From: Porpolomopsis calyptriformis
Lineage: Eukaryota; Basidiomycota; Agaricomycetes; Agaricales; Hygrophoraceae
Assembly (NCBI GenBank): GCA_951640195.1
Contig: OX621163.1
Coordinates: 930,001-994,000, forward strand
Length of the DNA: 64,000 bases
Direction of reading: 5' to 3'
The first letter of the stretch is position 1. Every line of letters starts with the position of its first letter. Shown in pieces: positions 22,101-34,420 of the stretch. The notes beneath the pieces were generated by a model, which was given only the letters and a program-made list of their open reading frames with translations, had not been told where the DNA came from and did not search any database. The translations under genes were made by a program, and so were the position numbers.

Positions 22101-23135
22101 CGTTGTTTTGTGCACATGATCCAACTCAAGTGTTGAAATTGTAGATCCGGCTGAGGCCGCTGCACTTGAGCAGTCATCCTTGCGGTTGCTTGAACGATCG
22201 TGCAAGTGGAAGGGGTGCAACGACACGATCCTAAACTCGAACGAGAATTTGTACAAGCATCTTGTCCAACATGTAACGGGCAAGAAGGTGTGGGTAAGTT
22301 GTTCCTGAGGCTATGTAGTTCGTTTTATGAGGCAGATTCATAGGACGGCAACTGCTTATGGGAGAAATGTTCGAAACGGTTCTCGGATACCTCTCAGATG
22401 ATAATTCATCTTGAAAGTCACGCGCGTACTCCCATCCCTTGCGCTTTTCAAGGTGAGAATGGTCCTAGAGTTTCGCTGGCACATCCAAACTCCCGCCCCA
22501 AGGTTGCAATGATACATTTCGAAGACCGAGAGAACTTGTTCGCCACAACTCGAGTCAACACCAGCAGGAGGATGAATTGAAGATGTCGGCAAATCCGTTC
22601 AAGCCGCGTGTTCCTCCGCAGTTAGGCGACGTACCTGAAACGCTTCCCGCGCACCGGATTGAACCTAGATTCGTCAGGAAAGCGGTGATGTTGGAAGATG
22701 GTCACCAGCAGCTTGGGGAATGGGTATTGAATGGTCCACTGTTTTCCACAAAACCTTTCTGATTCTTGGCGTGACCAGGTTCTCCGAAACATCATGGGGC
22801 CCGTCTCGTTTGGAACGAAAAAATTGGGTGATACAGGATTACCAGCAGGCTGCGAGTACGACTTTTTGGCCAGGCTAACTGGCCCGTCGAAAATGGCCCA
22901 ATTGGACGACCTCGACTCGGTTAGGGTATCTGAGCTTCTTCACAAAGGGATGGTGTTCTGGGGCCCTGAAGACACGACCTCTGTGAATGAACTGGAGCTG
23001 GCAGACGTATCCAAACCTATCCCTGATAGTGAGCCGGACTTGGCAAGGGAAGTGGATGGCAACAAGGATGTGTCTGTGACGAGTGAGGAAATCAGCGTGG
23101 AGGCAATCCTCGGCTTGGCAGAGGAGCGCTCATGA
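19116..23135 (+). CDS. Large disordered protein with paired C2H2-type zinc fingers
   Basis: Not recognised by name. Exon 1 starts at ATG 19116 (MEQGNGISSTAAELSS) and has a helical stretch (NYLQGVLNNWVATNERG). A long Gln/Ser/Pro-rich part follows over several exons, including QHQQQSFTQQYP. A short conserved-looking segment (KVAEVANVLKSAPNGYSMVV, NIALFKDQGGNIRYLL) lies near 20650-20790, then DILRSLGVSPTKGKEKR and a Pro/Ser/Thr-rich part. Near 22195-22450 are two fingers: CKWKGCNDTILNSNENLYKH with LVQH, and CLWEKCSKRFSDTSQMIIH with LESH, spacing C-x4-C-x12-13-H as in Zap1/Zic-like atypical C2H2 pairs. The last exons (FVRKAVMLEDGHQQLGEW, GPVSFG) end at 23135 after an acidic tail. It is probably a chromatin or transcription factor. 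Exon borders are only partly resolved. Confidence 0.75.
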
Positions 23136-23301
23136 CATGTCGTATATATAGTGACGGCCATTTGTGGAGATATCCTAAGAATGGATAAAGTTGGCATCAA
23201 GCCTGAGAATTACTGAACTTGTTTGGATAAGCAAAGCTGATGGTTTCATATTTTCATACGGAAGCGGAGTCTGGCCCTTGTTCCTTTCTCTTCGTCTTAC
23301 A

Positions 23302-26300
23302 ATGACCGGCTTCATCAACAGTCAAGGTATGCTCTCACCGCCAGCACTCTCAGCATCTTTTTAAGCAGTTGTCGTCTTCAGGTCCTACCTATATATCCTC
23401 TCATTCTGCGGATGTCATCCTCTCTGACATTCGCCCCATAAAACTCCAATTTGATGCTCTTCGTTGCATCAACGTTCTCCTTGACGAATTTCTTTATAAC
23501 GTGCTCAGCTCAGCACGCTCTCTGTCTACGGATAAACTCAGGGTCGGCTTGCTCAAAGTTCTTCCCACCAGCCTTGGGAAGGATGCCTTGTTGGAAGCCG
23601 AGGTGGAACTCAGGGCGTATTGGGATCGCACGGGTCCGATATCAGCCTCCGATGTCACACAGTACGGAGACGATCAAGGAAAAGGCTTTCATTTGCAATG
23701 GGTATTTGAAGTGAGTTATCCCCTATTGTCTCTTTGATCTTTGAAAATCTGACCGGAGAAACAGCTTCTAAGAATTAAATGCGAAGCCTATTCTACCTTA
23801 AATGAATCTGACGAAGATCCAGAGGCAGAGTCTCGCCTGCAAACTCGTATGAGCCAGGGTGGTGGACTTGGCCCCCCTAAGGCGTCTCTCATAGCGCCCG
23901 CTTCGTTGTATCTTACAGCGATTTTAGAGTAAGTCCTTTCCCCTTCGCAGCACTTCAACTCTGCACTGAATGAATTCGTCCCTATCAGATCAGTGTGCGA
24001 GTAAGTAATCTTGTGTTATCTCCAACCCAAATTCAAACCACCAGCACAGACATATTCTGTCCAACGTGGGACGTGTTGCCGCTCGCGACAGTAGCCGGAC
24101 GTCTGCAACGGTCCAAGACTTGTTTGTTGCACTCTGTGAAGATGACTCCATTTATGGGCTTTTTAAAGCAATGAAAAGTTAGTCGACTACACCTTGTCCT
24201 CCTCTCAACTGACTTTTTGTTCAAGTGTACGAACAAGTCGAGACGCTGTCCAAGTTGTCAAAACCTCGACGGAGCAAGTCGTCTACCCGTTTAGGAGACA
24301 AACCTAATACCTCATCTCCCAAGCCAGAATTCGCATCGTTCAAAGACTCGACCTCTAGACGCACATCATCTGATTCGTCAACCTCTATGGCAACGGCCAC
24401 CTCTCCCAGTATTGGGCCTGGGAATTCACGATCATCATTTGATAAGACCAAAGCGATGAGAATATTCAGCAAGCCATCGACTGATCGGGATCCTGGATAT
24501 GGCGAGGGTCAACGCAATCATAAAAAAACGGATTCAACGGTTAGTGACGACCGCACCAAACGCCCATATGATGGTGTCGGCAAGCCTTCTGAGGTACCAA
24601 CTATTATCATTTCCGAACTCGTCAAGTAACTTCCTGTGATCTGCTATTCTAGGATGCGGCACTGCAAGAGTTTGATAACCTCATGCGATCAGATGCAACT
24701 ATGAAGGTATCTTTAACTCCAGATCGGCTCAAGAGCATGGATGTGCGTCCCCCTCTTATCAATCTCCTCGTGGAGCCAACTCTTATTATGTTGAATCAGG
24801 TTTATAACAAAGAGAAAAGTCAACGCCCGAACCGTCAACTTTTCGCGTCAGACTCACCCACTGAGGTTGATCGTCCCTCGTCTCGAGCACTTGGCCGGCG
24901 ATCATCGCTCCGTCATATGGACAACGTGGAGTCTATCATTGAAGATGAAGAAGAGACCACTCCCTCCAAGTCTTTGTTAAATAGAAGTAGGCAGTCGACC
25001 TTCACCGCTTCGTCTACGGTCACCCGCCCCGATGTTAATCCTCGTGCTCGATCGTTTTCCGCTTCAAATCCCCTTTCGAGCGCCGCCGCTATTTTAAAGA
25101 AGCATTCCGCCACTGACCTCGGTGCGTCCTCTCCACCCCCGGCATTCCCCGGTTCGGGTATCCGCAGACGTCCAGTCCCGAAAGCTTTGGACACCTCGAC
25201 TCCCAATTCCAATCGTACTCAGAGGGTAGTACAAGACTCCCTTGATCTTGACGATATGGGTCGCTCTGACGATGAGGCTCAAGAAGCCACAGCCACGTCG
25301 CCGAAGGGCAGGACGCCCTTCGCTGTCTCTTCAAACACTCGCGATCTGATTGATTTCCTCTCGGAGGGACCACCAGATGATACACCCCCTGTTTCGATGG
25401 TAAGTTCCTATTCTTTTCCTCGCCTAAATGCCTGCCTGATCATTCTTGTGTTTTAGGCCAACCGAAGTGCAGTTTCTTTGGAAAACGGCAAAGCCAAAAG
25501 CTCGGGACGGTTGCAAAGGATGATATCGAAGTTGTCGATGGGCAGCTCTAACGAGAAGTTGCAGCCTCGGGCGGTGAATGGGAGCAGTGATGATTTTTCA
25601 AGAAAAACCAACCGCAAGACACCGCCCGCTACTCCATCAACTCCGATAAAATCACCTGGAAATATGGTGCTCGCCAACAGGCCCATCCCACCCCGACCGC
25701 CACCGCCACCGGTCATTTCTCCGCCGTCTTCATCTCAAGAGTCGCTTGTATACACCGCGCCACCAAATGCCATCACAAATCGGCCAGAGCAGATGCCTAG
25801 TCCCGCAGACTTTTCGACCCCGAGTCCCAAGACCAGGGAAGCTCGGGCACCAGGCTTCCCTTCGCCTCGCGAGATGAATGGTGAACCAATCAATGGTTTC
25901 AAGAGAAACGTCAATGGCGTGAAACCACAATCGCCATCTACGGAGAAGGGTAGCAGCTTCCTTTCTAACAAATATCCAGTCGAGCAACGTTCCCCTAAGA
26001 AATCACCTATTTCTCCGTCCCCTCCAAAAGCTGAAATGACATCTTCCCAACTGTCTATGGAACATGCAAGGGAGATGCATAACCTTTTCTTGAAAGCGAC
26101 CACCGCCGACGAATGTCGCCTCATTTTTGACATGTTTATTGCCAAGTCAGGCATTGCCTTGGAACCCCCGAATTATGATAAATCGCCATCAGTTACTGCT
26201 TCGGCAGCAGACGTCGAGCTGGAGCATGTGTTGGTAGAACTGTTACTGGGTGGGAGGGATGAAGATGAATCCCGCTCAGAGGCATCCATCTCCGAAGCCA

Positions 26301-26359
26301 GTCCCCTTTCAACGACGATACCTCTTGAATCCGTTGGAGTCCCTCCTCCAACCGAATGA
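23302..26359 (+). CDS. Protein with H2A-like histone fold and long disordered tail
   Basis: Exon 1 is tiny: ATG at 23302 gives MTGFINSQ, then a GTATGC intron. Next comes IKLQFDALRCINVLLDEFL, YNVLSSARSL, LLKVLP and LGKDALLEAEVELRAYW, a long central helix flanked by short helices that could be a first histone fold. After WVFELLRIKCEAYSTL and three short exons (joined by GTAAGT introns near 23930 and 24001) the segment APASLYLTAILESVCEHILS, NVGRVAARDSSRTSATVQDL and FVALCEDDSIY closely mirrors the H2A helix alpha-2, loop and alpha-3 (YLAAVLEYL, AGNAARDNKKT, HLQLAI). The rest is Ser/Pro-rich disorder, ending with a helical block (MEHAREMHNLFLKATTADEC, ELEHVLVELLLGG). Likely a nuclear protein; the function is unknown to me. 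Confidence 0.8.
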
Positions 26360-26556
26360 AACCTCCCCTGTTCAATATTCGTTCTTATTCTCTCCACGAT
26401 CTGATTTATGTATGTATTGGGGGCTTATTTGTCTTGTACTCGTTGTCTCTTCGTGAATTGGGCTCTTTTATATTTAGTTTTTTATTACGGAGATATTTGT
26501 GGAATTATACGCTGGTCGCTTGTATGGAGATCAAAGGTAATTTTTGAAGTTGAGAT

Positions 26557-29500
26557 CTATTGAACATCGAGTGAGACTGCGATTCCCATAGCTGCTAGCT
26601 CTGCACAAAGATAACGGAAAACATATGGCACGGCGACAACATCTAGGTCCCCCCCTTTTCCGGCACGACCGAGCACATTCTGCGAAGAGATAACGACCTG
26701 GACATCTGATTGAGGGGCTGGCTGTGCTGCTTGACCCGTGGCAAGAGCCCGTCGTTCCCGTTCATCTTTTTCATCAGCGACGGCTCGACAGACTCGGCAG
26801 TATTCGCCGCCAGGTCCGCTTGGCTTCAGTGCTCCCGAGGACCCGAGGACCTCCTCTCCCAGACTGATATCTTCATACCCTAGAGAGATAAGACTCCCAC
26901 AAGTCCGACATACCCAAGCAGTAGAGTAATCCGAGCAGTTCATCAGCCTGTCCTGGAGCAGGAAAGATGTACCATGTGCGATGAGAGCGTCACGCTCCAT
27001 TTCACCAAATCGAATTCCACCAGCGCGTTTTCGACCCTGTCAGACAAATGAGCTTGCTGTTGCCGTTGATGGTATAGTAGAGTGAATGCCTCACCTTCAC
27101 AGGTTGCCTAGTGACGGGATCGACAGGTCCAGTCGTACGGACTTGGAATTTGTCCAGCACCATGTGCCGCAACCGCTGATAGTAAACTACGCCAATATAA
27201 ATGTCGGCGGCAAATTCTTGCCCAGTGATACCAGAGTACATTGGTTCGTTGCCATAATAGTTATAACCGGCAGCTAGTAGTTGTTTCCCGAAATATGAAA
27301 TAGCAGTATCTTGTTCTGAAAATCTTTCAAAATGGTATGAAAAACAGGGAAGGGAGTGAAGGGAACCAGGAGCGCACTTGAATGGGGTGGCATCTTGCGC
27401 TAGACCATGCATGGCGCCGGCTTTCCCTGCCATACTTTCCACCAACATGCCGATGGTCATACGACTGGGAAAGGCGTGCGGGTTGATGATTACATCAGGT
27501 TGCATGCCACTCTCAGAGAATGGCATGTCAATTGCAGGCCATATCTGCGAACAGATACCTTTTTGACCATGGCGAGATGAGAATTTATCACCTATCACAG
27601 GGGACCGTGCTATCCGCAGTGTGACATGCAATTTTTGGAGTTCTGAATCACCGACATCATTCCCTCCACGAGGAAATCTCAATAGCCGGAAAGGAACAGA
27701 AAGCTAATGACTTACCAAGAAGTCGAACTTCCTCAATATATGCCTGTTCGTCACCTTTGTACTTGACAAAACAGGTTCTACCGGTGGTGTCATCAACGTA
27801 GGCGGCCAAAGGATCGCCCGAAGATAGTCTTCCTCCAATGTGCGGGAGACCATCCTCGTCCAAGAATTGACAGCAAGGATGCTGTTTGTCCCCTTCTTCT
27901 GTTTGAATATCGTAACTTAGCCCGAAATGCAAGGTTGGTACCCGACTCGATTTTGAAGCACCACGGACTTCGGCTAGATCCACGATCTGGGACTTGTAGA
28001 CTGTGCCATATGCGAAGCCCCGTTCATGAGCTGACTTATTCAAAATCATAGCGTCTTCCATGTCATATCCGGTGTAAGAAATGACGGCAACTATGGCGTT
28101 GGTGCCGTTCGGGAAAGAATCCATTGCATAAGTGTTATGCAGCACTGGCCGAACGGCGGGACTTTGACCGGTCTGTAGACGGTAGAGTTTGTTGTCTGTT
28201 CTGTGGCGAAGAGCTGTGGATGGGGTCCCCATGGTTTGCTTACCCATCTGGTGGCACAATTAGGATTACTTTGGCAGATGTGTGCCTTGTTCACTCACTT
28301 GACACTGATAGATGTTACGAGGACTCTAGTCATATGTACCACGTCAGGAGTAGGTAATAGGTGGAAAGATCACCAAATACCTGATTGAAGTCAGAAAACG
28401 GAGTAAGATTGGCCAATATCGATAGAAAATTTGTTGGGTCGTGCTCCACGTGGGTCGTGACTCCTGGTTCGATCTCTTCTGGTGTGCAAGCAATATTCAT
28501 GTAGACTTGTTCAAAGGAGCCTATTTGATCATCGCGTCCATTCGCCAGATACTTCACCGGCCGCATCATCCGTGAGCGGGATGAAAATAAGAACAGTCCA
28601 GGATACTGGCCACCCTTGGATTGTAACACGAGCCCGATCTCCAAATCGAGAGGAATACCGTGCTTCTCCTCAGTTTTCCATATGCGCAAGTTGGTAGCTA
28701 GTTGTTTAGCGACAGAAGGGGGTGACCACCCTATGATACGGCCATCTAATTGAACGCAAATATGTCTTCGGCCATCAAGGGTAGGCGCGAAAGGTTGTGT
28801 CATTCCGTGGGCAGTGAGGATGTGAGGAATGTGGGCTACCTCAAGAGGCGAAGTGATAATCCGGCATGTCCGGGAAAGGTGATTGAGTAAACCACAAGGA
28901 GCACCATCGGGAGTATGTACGGGGCAAATGAAACCTTGGGTTGGCGAGGAGATTAGACTAAGCTAACGCGAGAAATTCAAGACATACCCCAAGCTTCTGG
29001 AAGCAGTTTACGAACGCTTGTAGTTTTTAGCTCGGCAAAGAATGTACCACGATGGATACACCGAAAATGGCTAATGTACCGTTGCCAGTTCAACTTCTCA
29101 GCGATAATAGTGAATCCGGATGTTTGCTGAAGGTCAAGTCCGCTCGGAGATATCAGATTTCCGGTGGCTAGGAAGTTGGACATCTTTGTTCCGATATCGA
29201 AATTGACACGACTCAATGTCTTGAGGAAGTAGCGTTCTGCATGAGAAAACATTCAGTCGCTGGTTCATGCGACAGGACGGTCTACTGACTGTCAATGAAA
29301 TCAACGGCTACATCGTTTTTGACGTCGTTGGTGATTTGAGTGCGGATTTGTGTCAGTGCCCCCTCAAGGCGTTCCTTGATGATCATGCCACACAGGCTCC
29401 CCGGAAGCATCACCTCTTGATGCTGAGGTGAATCTGGGTTATCTGCGCAGCATGTCCCGGATACCAAGGCGTACAATTTCCGCAACATGAAGCTAAGCGT

Positions 29501-30869
29501 TCATCTCAGTTCATGCCAGTAAAATTGTGGGGCCGAGACTTACAGAAGGACTCTGAACTTTTCCCGCGGGGACTCCAGATGCACCAGAACTAACTTTTTG
29601 ATTAACCACACACCCAATGCGGTATTTGTCCAATCTTCCGGCATCCCCAAAACTACACGAAACTTGCCCCCTAGATACTCAAGGCATTGGTCTCCAGTGA
29701 AAAGGCTATATATCTTGAAGCTCCGCAAAAGTAGCTCGATGCGGTCTGTCAAGAATGTGTTGTCATAATCTTGCATCGCGATCCCTTCGAAAATCTCCTT
29801 GTCTGATGCGCCAACCAAGGCCTTCAGGATTAGCATGATGGGTATAACATATTCCTGTTTCCGCCAACTGAATCTAAGCATCGCGTTGCCATTTGACAAG
29901 TAATGGAGGCTGTTGGTGACACTCGTTTGGTCGGGGCGTACGCAACGAATCTGGACTGCATATGGAGAGTAAGAAGGACCTCGATTTGCAAAAGTCGCAC
30001 GGACAAGGGCGATGACGTGATGTCGACGAGGGAGGATGAGATATCGAATCAAACGCTCATTGCCATTGACGATGAAGTAGCCGCCAAATTCCTCGGGTTC
30101 TTCGTGTTTCTGGACAAGTTGAGCAGAAGACATAGAGCGAAGGTTACACCTTACGGACTGGAGGCCGAATTGAGGTTAACTCGAGGAAGTTGCAATATTT
30201 ACGCACCCTGACCATAATGGGCACAAGGCCACAATCTTGAGTGTATTCGTTTGTAATTCCGTTTACCTTCCAACATATCTTGACATTCATCCGTCCCCTG
30301 TATGAAGTTAACCGTTCACGAGCCTGGATATATCGAATACATGGTCAGATGCGGTCGTAAGGCAAGCAAAACGCCTGGCATCCACAACGTAATCTTCTGC
30401 CAAGATTGAAAGAGGACATTTGTCTCGGCAAGAACTTACCTCTGACGGAAAGATTTTTCTCTCACTGGCTGTCACGTCTTTGTCGGGAACTAAAGGTCTT
30501 GCAATAGATACACTCTCAATCCATACTTGAAAAAGATGTTTATTCGTAAATAATCAACGGCTCAGACAGAATGAATCACTCTGTAAACTTACTGCTCATA
30601 CGATTGCCCCAACGACTTATCCCATTCGCTGAACTCACATTACCTTTCCCATCAAATACGACGCGTTCGCCAATATCTTTTATTGCAAGAGAAAGAAGAC
30701 CCAATCCGCTTCCGTCTCCAACAGGTAATGCAGAATCGTCAAATAGTGCATTGAAAGACTGCAAGTGTGGTTTGACAAACTCGTTCAAGATAGGAAAGGT
30801 AGAGCCTGAATCAGTGGGATTTCTGAAAGATTCCTCGCGTGCAAGGGTATCAAAAGTGGGTCCAGTCAT
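26557..30869 (-). CDS. RPA135: RNA polymerase I second-largest subunit (RPA2/A135)
   Basis: Beta-like subunit of the polymerase that makes rRNA in the nucleolus. The start [18 protein letters not shown] leads to [16 protein letters not shown]. Family blocks in order: [71 protein letters not shown] with [121 protein letters not shown], the C-terminal [20 protein letters not shown] and the zinc finger CRTC...CRVC. The end [17 protein letters not shown] is typical of RPA135 and separates it from RPB2 and RPC2. About 12 or more exons. Divergent from the Nup98 gene with 138 bp between start codons. Confidence 0.95.
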
Positions 30870-31007
30870 GCTGTATAAAAATTTCGATCAACTCGCCACC
30901 AGTTCTTGTGGAGTTTCAAAACTTGAAACTCCGCATCCTCAGTTTCTGGTTCTCGCACAAGTCATCAACCACATCGTTCGCGACAGCTACGAGGAAAACG
31001 AGTCAAG
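30870..31007. promoter_or_regulatory. Bidirectional promoter region, RPA135 / Nup98
   Basis: 138 bp separate the two start codons. No TATA box is seen. Both genes are housekeeping, and co-expression from one nucleosome-free region is a reasonable inference. Confidence 0.5.
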
Positions 31008-34000
31008 ATGTTTGCGTCTACATGGTCGACTCAGCCAAACCAACAGCCGCAACAAGGTGGCTCCTCATTTGGTCAACCAGCTAATAGCTTCGGCACCGGA
31101 GGTACGACTTCTCAGATCAAGTCATCCAGGCATCCATCTTTAGCTCTCACGCCAGGTTTCGGTTCGGGGAATGCTTTTGGTCAGAACACCCAACCGCAGA
31201 CCAACCCCATGTTCGGTAACCTGGCCGCTAACCCCAACCCAAACCCAAACCCTGGAACTGGAACTAGTGGATTCGGTATGCGTTTTTTCTCGTCCCTTTG
31301 TCGTGATCTGATCCATCGTGAAGGCGCGTTTAGCGGCAATGCTACGCAGGCAGCACCAAATCCACTTTTTGGGGGTGCAAAACCTGCCCCCGGGTTTGGC
31401 GCGTTTAGTGGAGGTGGACCATCAACATTCGGAGGTGGTGGTGGAACTTTCGGAAATGCAGGGAACACTGCTGGTGCTTCGAACATATTTGGCCAGCCTT
31501 CCAATCCCTCTGGATTTGGTGCGAGTACGCCAGCAAATATGTTCGGTAAATCTCTTACGACGGGGTTTGGTGGCGCGCCAGGTAAGTACACTTATCAATT
31601 CGGTGATGATCTATCTTGCTCATTGACTGGATGTAGGAAACACTCAGGCAGGAGCGTTTGAGAGTGTCCCTCCCGTGAGCACAGGCACTGCCAACCCTCC
31701 CTTCTCATCCTTCTCGGAGAAGGATAACGCGAATACTCTGCAATATCAAAGCATTTCATGCATGCCCCAATATCGCGGATCATCACATGAGGTACCCAAT
31801 TTCACCCCTCGATCGCCCCATCAGCTCTTCGAGCGTTAATTTGCCCTATATCCAATCAGGAACTCCGTCTTCAAGACTATGCGCAGGGTCGTAAAACTGC
31901 TGGCGCTTTTGGCCAGTCTGCGTCTTTCGGTACTACCACCACTGCCCCCCCAGCGACGAATATTTTCGGCGCACCCCAACCTCAGCCTGCCAATCCTTTC
32001 GGTGGTGGAAACACCAATCCAAGCGGGAACGCGTTTGGAGCATTCGGCCAAAATAATAATAATGCCCCCACGCAACCTACTTCCACGACAACCGGAACCG
32101 GAATGTTTGGAGCGTTCGGTCAGCCACAGCCACCATCACAATCACAACCCCCCCCTGGATTTGGGGCTTTTGGCCAGAATCCCCAGCAACCGCAACCGCA
32201 ACCACAACCGGGGACGGGAGCCTTTGGCGGAGGTGGGTTTGGCGCAAATAAACCATCCGCCTTTGGTACTTTTGGTGGAGGTGAGTCCTTGATATCCATT
32301 GTCCGAGATCACAATAACTTATGGGCACTTTGACAGGTGGTAATGCATTCGGCGGCGGCGGCGGCGGCGGGGCATTCGGCGCGCAGCCTCAGCAGCCGCA
32401 ACAGCCAGCAACAACTGGTGGTATGTTCGGACAACAGCCGCAAAACCAAACTAACGCTTTCGGGGCATTTGGTAAGTCACTATATGCTCTTTCAACCATC
32501 CTTTCTCACTGAACTTAAAGGTGCGAACGCGAACAATCCCAAGCCATCCCTATTCGGAACTCAACCAGCGGCGCAAACCAACACTGGCTTTGGTGCCTTT
32601 GGGCAGCAACCAAGTGGACAAAATCAGCAACAGCAACCTGCGGGTGGAATGTTTGGCGGAAGTTCGCTATTCAACAACAACAACCAGCAGCCTCAAATGC
32701 AGGGACAGCCACAGGCTAATCAGCCAGCTGGTGGAAGTGCGTATATATTGTCTGCTTTTGTGATATCTTAACCGACGAGTGAAAATTGTAGTCTTCGGGA
32801 ACGCCCAACCCAGTCAACCCATTGGGATGTTTAATACTGGTACGGGGATGTTCGGGAGCAACCCTTCTCAGCCACCAAATACCCAACAACCACAAAACAA
32901 CTTTACGAATTTGTTCAACAAGCCCGTTAATCCGACCGGACCCCCGAACGGTGGGATCTTTGGAAGCTTCGGTACGCAAGGGTCGAGTTTGAACAGTCTG
33001 AACCCTGCGGGCCAGCAGAACCCATTATTTGGGAGCTCTTTGGGGAACCAGCAATCAAACTTGGGATCGAGTGCGTTCGGTGGCGCATTCGGAAAACCAG
33101 CACCTTCCGGGATGGGGCAATCTCAGTCAACGATGGGCCAGCCAGGGGGCGGTAGTGGAACGGGCCTATGGGGACCGTTCGGGGGGGGCGCGCTCAACTT
33201 GTCCGCGAACAATCCTGGTGCACAGGGGACGTTGACGGCCTCGATATCTCAGCCGATTGAGAGTTTACCGATTTTCGCGCTGCTCCCTCCTGGACCGCAT
33301 TCTATCATTCTCGATCCGCCCAAAAAGAAGACAGGGTTCTTTGCGGACATCCCAACGCGAACGCCTGTGCCGCGGTTGCAATTGGGCTACACGCCGGCTG
33401 TGAGTAGACTGCGGGGATTCAACCGTTCGTCGACGTCGGCGTCATTGTCTGCCTCGTCTCTAGGTGCGAGTGGGACTACATTTAGTGGGGGGTCTCTTAC
33501 GTCGGGCAAGGCAAACGTGTTAACGCTGGACAAGCCTCCGACGGGAGCGAGTAGTGGGATATTCGGCCGGAGTTCGAGCCCTTCGCTCGGGAGTGGGGGG
33601 AGACAGAGCGTGAAGAAGCTGGTGCTGGACAGGAAGGTCGATCCATCCGAGTTCTTCAATAAGGTGACCGGAGGAGGGGGCGGTAGCAAGGTTACGTTTA
33701 GTCCTGCGTTGAGTATTGCTGCGCGGGAAAAGGAGGCGGCGGCGGCGGCAACGGCAGCGGCAGGGTCTACGGCTCGGCATGCGAATGGGCTAAACGATAC
33801 GCCGACACCCGCTCCGCGAGGGCAACGCGGGGCTAATCAGTTTACGGGATTGGGTGATTCTGACAAAAAAGAGGGGAGATCGTCGAGTACTGACAAGGAG
33901 GAGTTGCGAGAGGGGGATTATTGGGTGAAGCCAGAGCTGGAGAAGTTGAAGGAGGCTGGGTATGAGGAACTGGTGTCGTTCAAAGGGCTGTCGGTCGGCC

Positions 34001-34350
34001 GGGTGGGGTATGGAGAGGTGGAGTTTATTGATCCGGTGGATCTTACGGGGTTGACGAAGCTGAGCGGGCTGATGGGGGAGATTGTGCGGTTTGAGGAGAA
34101 GGAGTGCAGTGTGTATCCGGACATGGACGAGGAGGAGAAGCCTGCGCCTGGGAGCGGGCTGAATGTGCGGGCGAGGCTGTCGTTGCTGCGATGTTGGGCG
34201 CAGAATAAGGCGACGCGGGAGGCGGTGAAGGACGAGAAGGATCCTGTGGCGGTTAGGCACTTGAAGAGGTTGAAGGTGATGAAGGATACGCATTTTGAGT
34301 CTTGGGATATGGAGACGGGTCAATGGACCTTTACGGTTGATCATTTTTGA
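31008..34350 (+). CDS. nup98: Nup98/Nup116-type GLFG nucleoporin ending at the autocleavage site
   Basis: Scaffold-attached FG nucleoporin that forms the permeability barrier and docks Rae1/Gle2. It starts MFASTWSTQPNQQPQQ and has many FG/GFG repeats. The GLEBS motif lies near 31640-31890 (FESVPPVSTG, TLQYQSISCMPQYRGSSHEE, LRLQDYAQGRKTAGAF), the Rae1-binding hairpin. More FG repeats follow with a (GGC)6 tract, then a linker with LVLDRKVDPSEFF, and the C-terminal Nup98 autoproteolytic-type domain (DYWVKPELEKLKEAGYEELV, KGLSVGRVGYGEVEFIDPV, ECSVYPDMDEEEKP, RARLSLLRCWAQ, HFESWDMETGQWTFTVDHF). The stop comes directly after His-Phe, so there is no catalytic Ser and no fused Nup96. About nine exons; short introns separate FG-rich exons. 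Confidence 0.95.
32351..32368 (+). repeat. (GGC)6 tract inside the Nup98 coding region
   Basis: Six GGC units encode a Gly run in the FG region, a possible length-variable site. Confidence 0.8.
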
Positions 34351-34420
34351 AAAAAAATTAGTAGTTTAGGATAGCAATCAATATATGTGTCGGAGCAATC
34401 CGGGTTGACATCATACACTC

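Noticed and set aside
30571..31143. 190-codon plus-strand frame
   Set aside because: It is antisense to the first RPA135 exon and then runs into the first Nup98 exon out of phase.
33790..34344. 184-codon open frame on the minus strand
   Set aside because: It mirrors the Nup98 C-terminal domain, which is clearly coding on the plus strand; the antisense product is an Arg/Leu/His-rich artefact.
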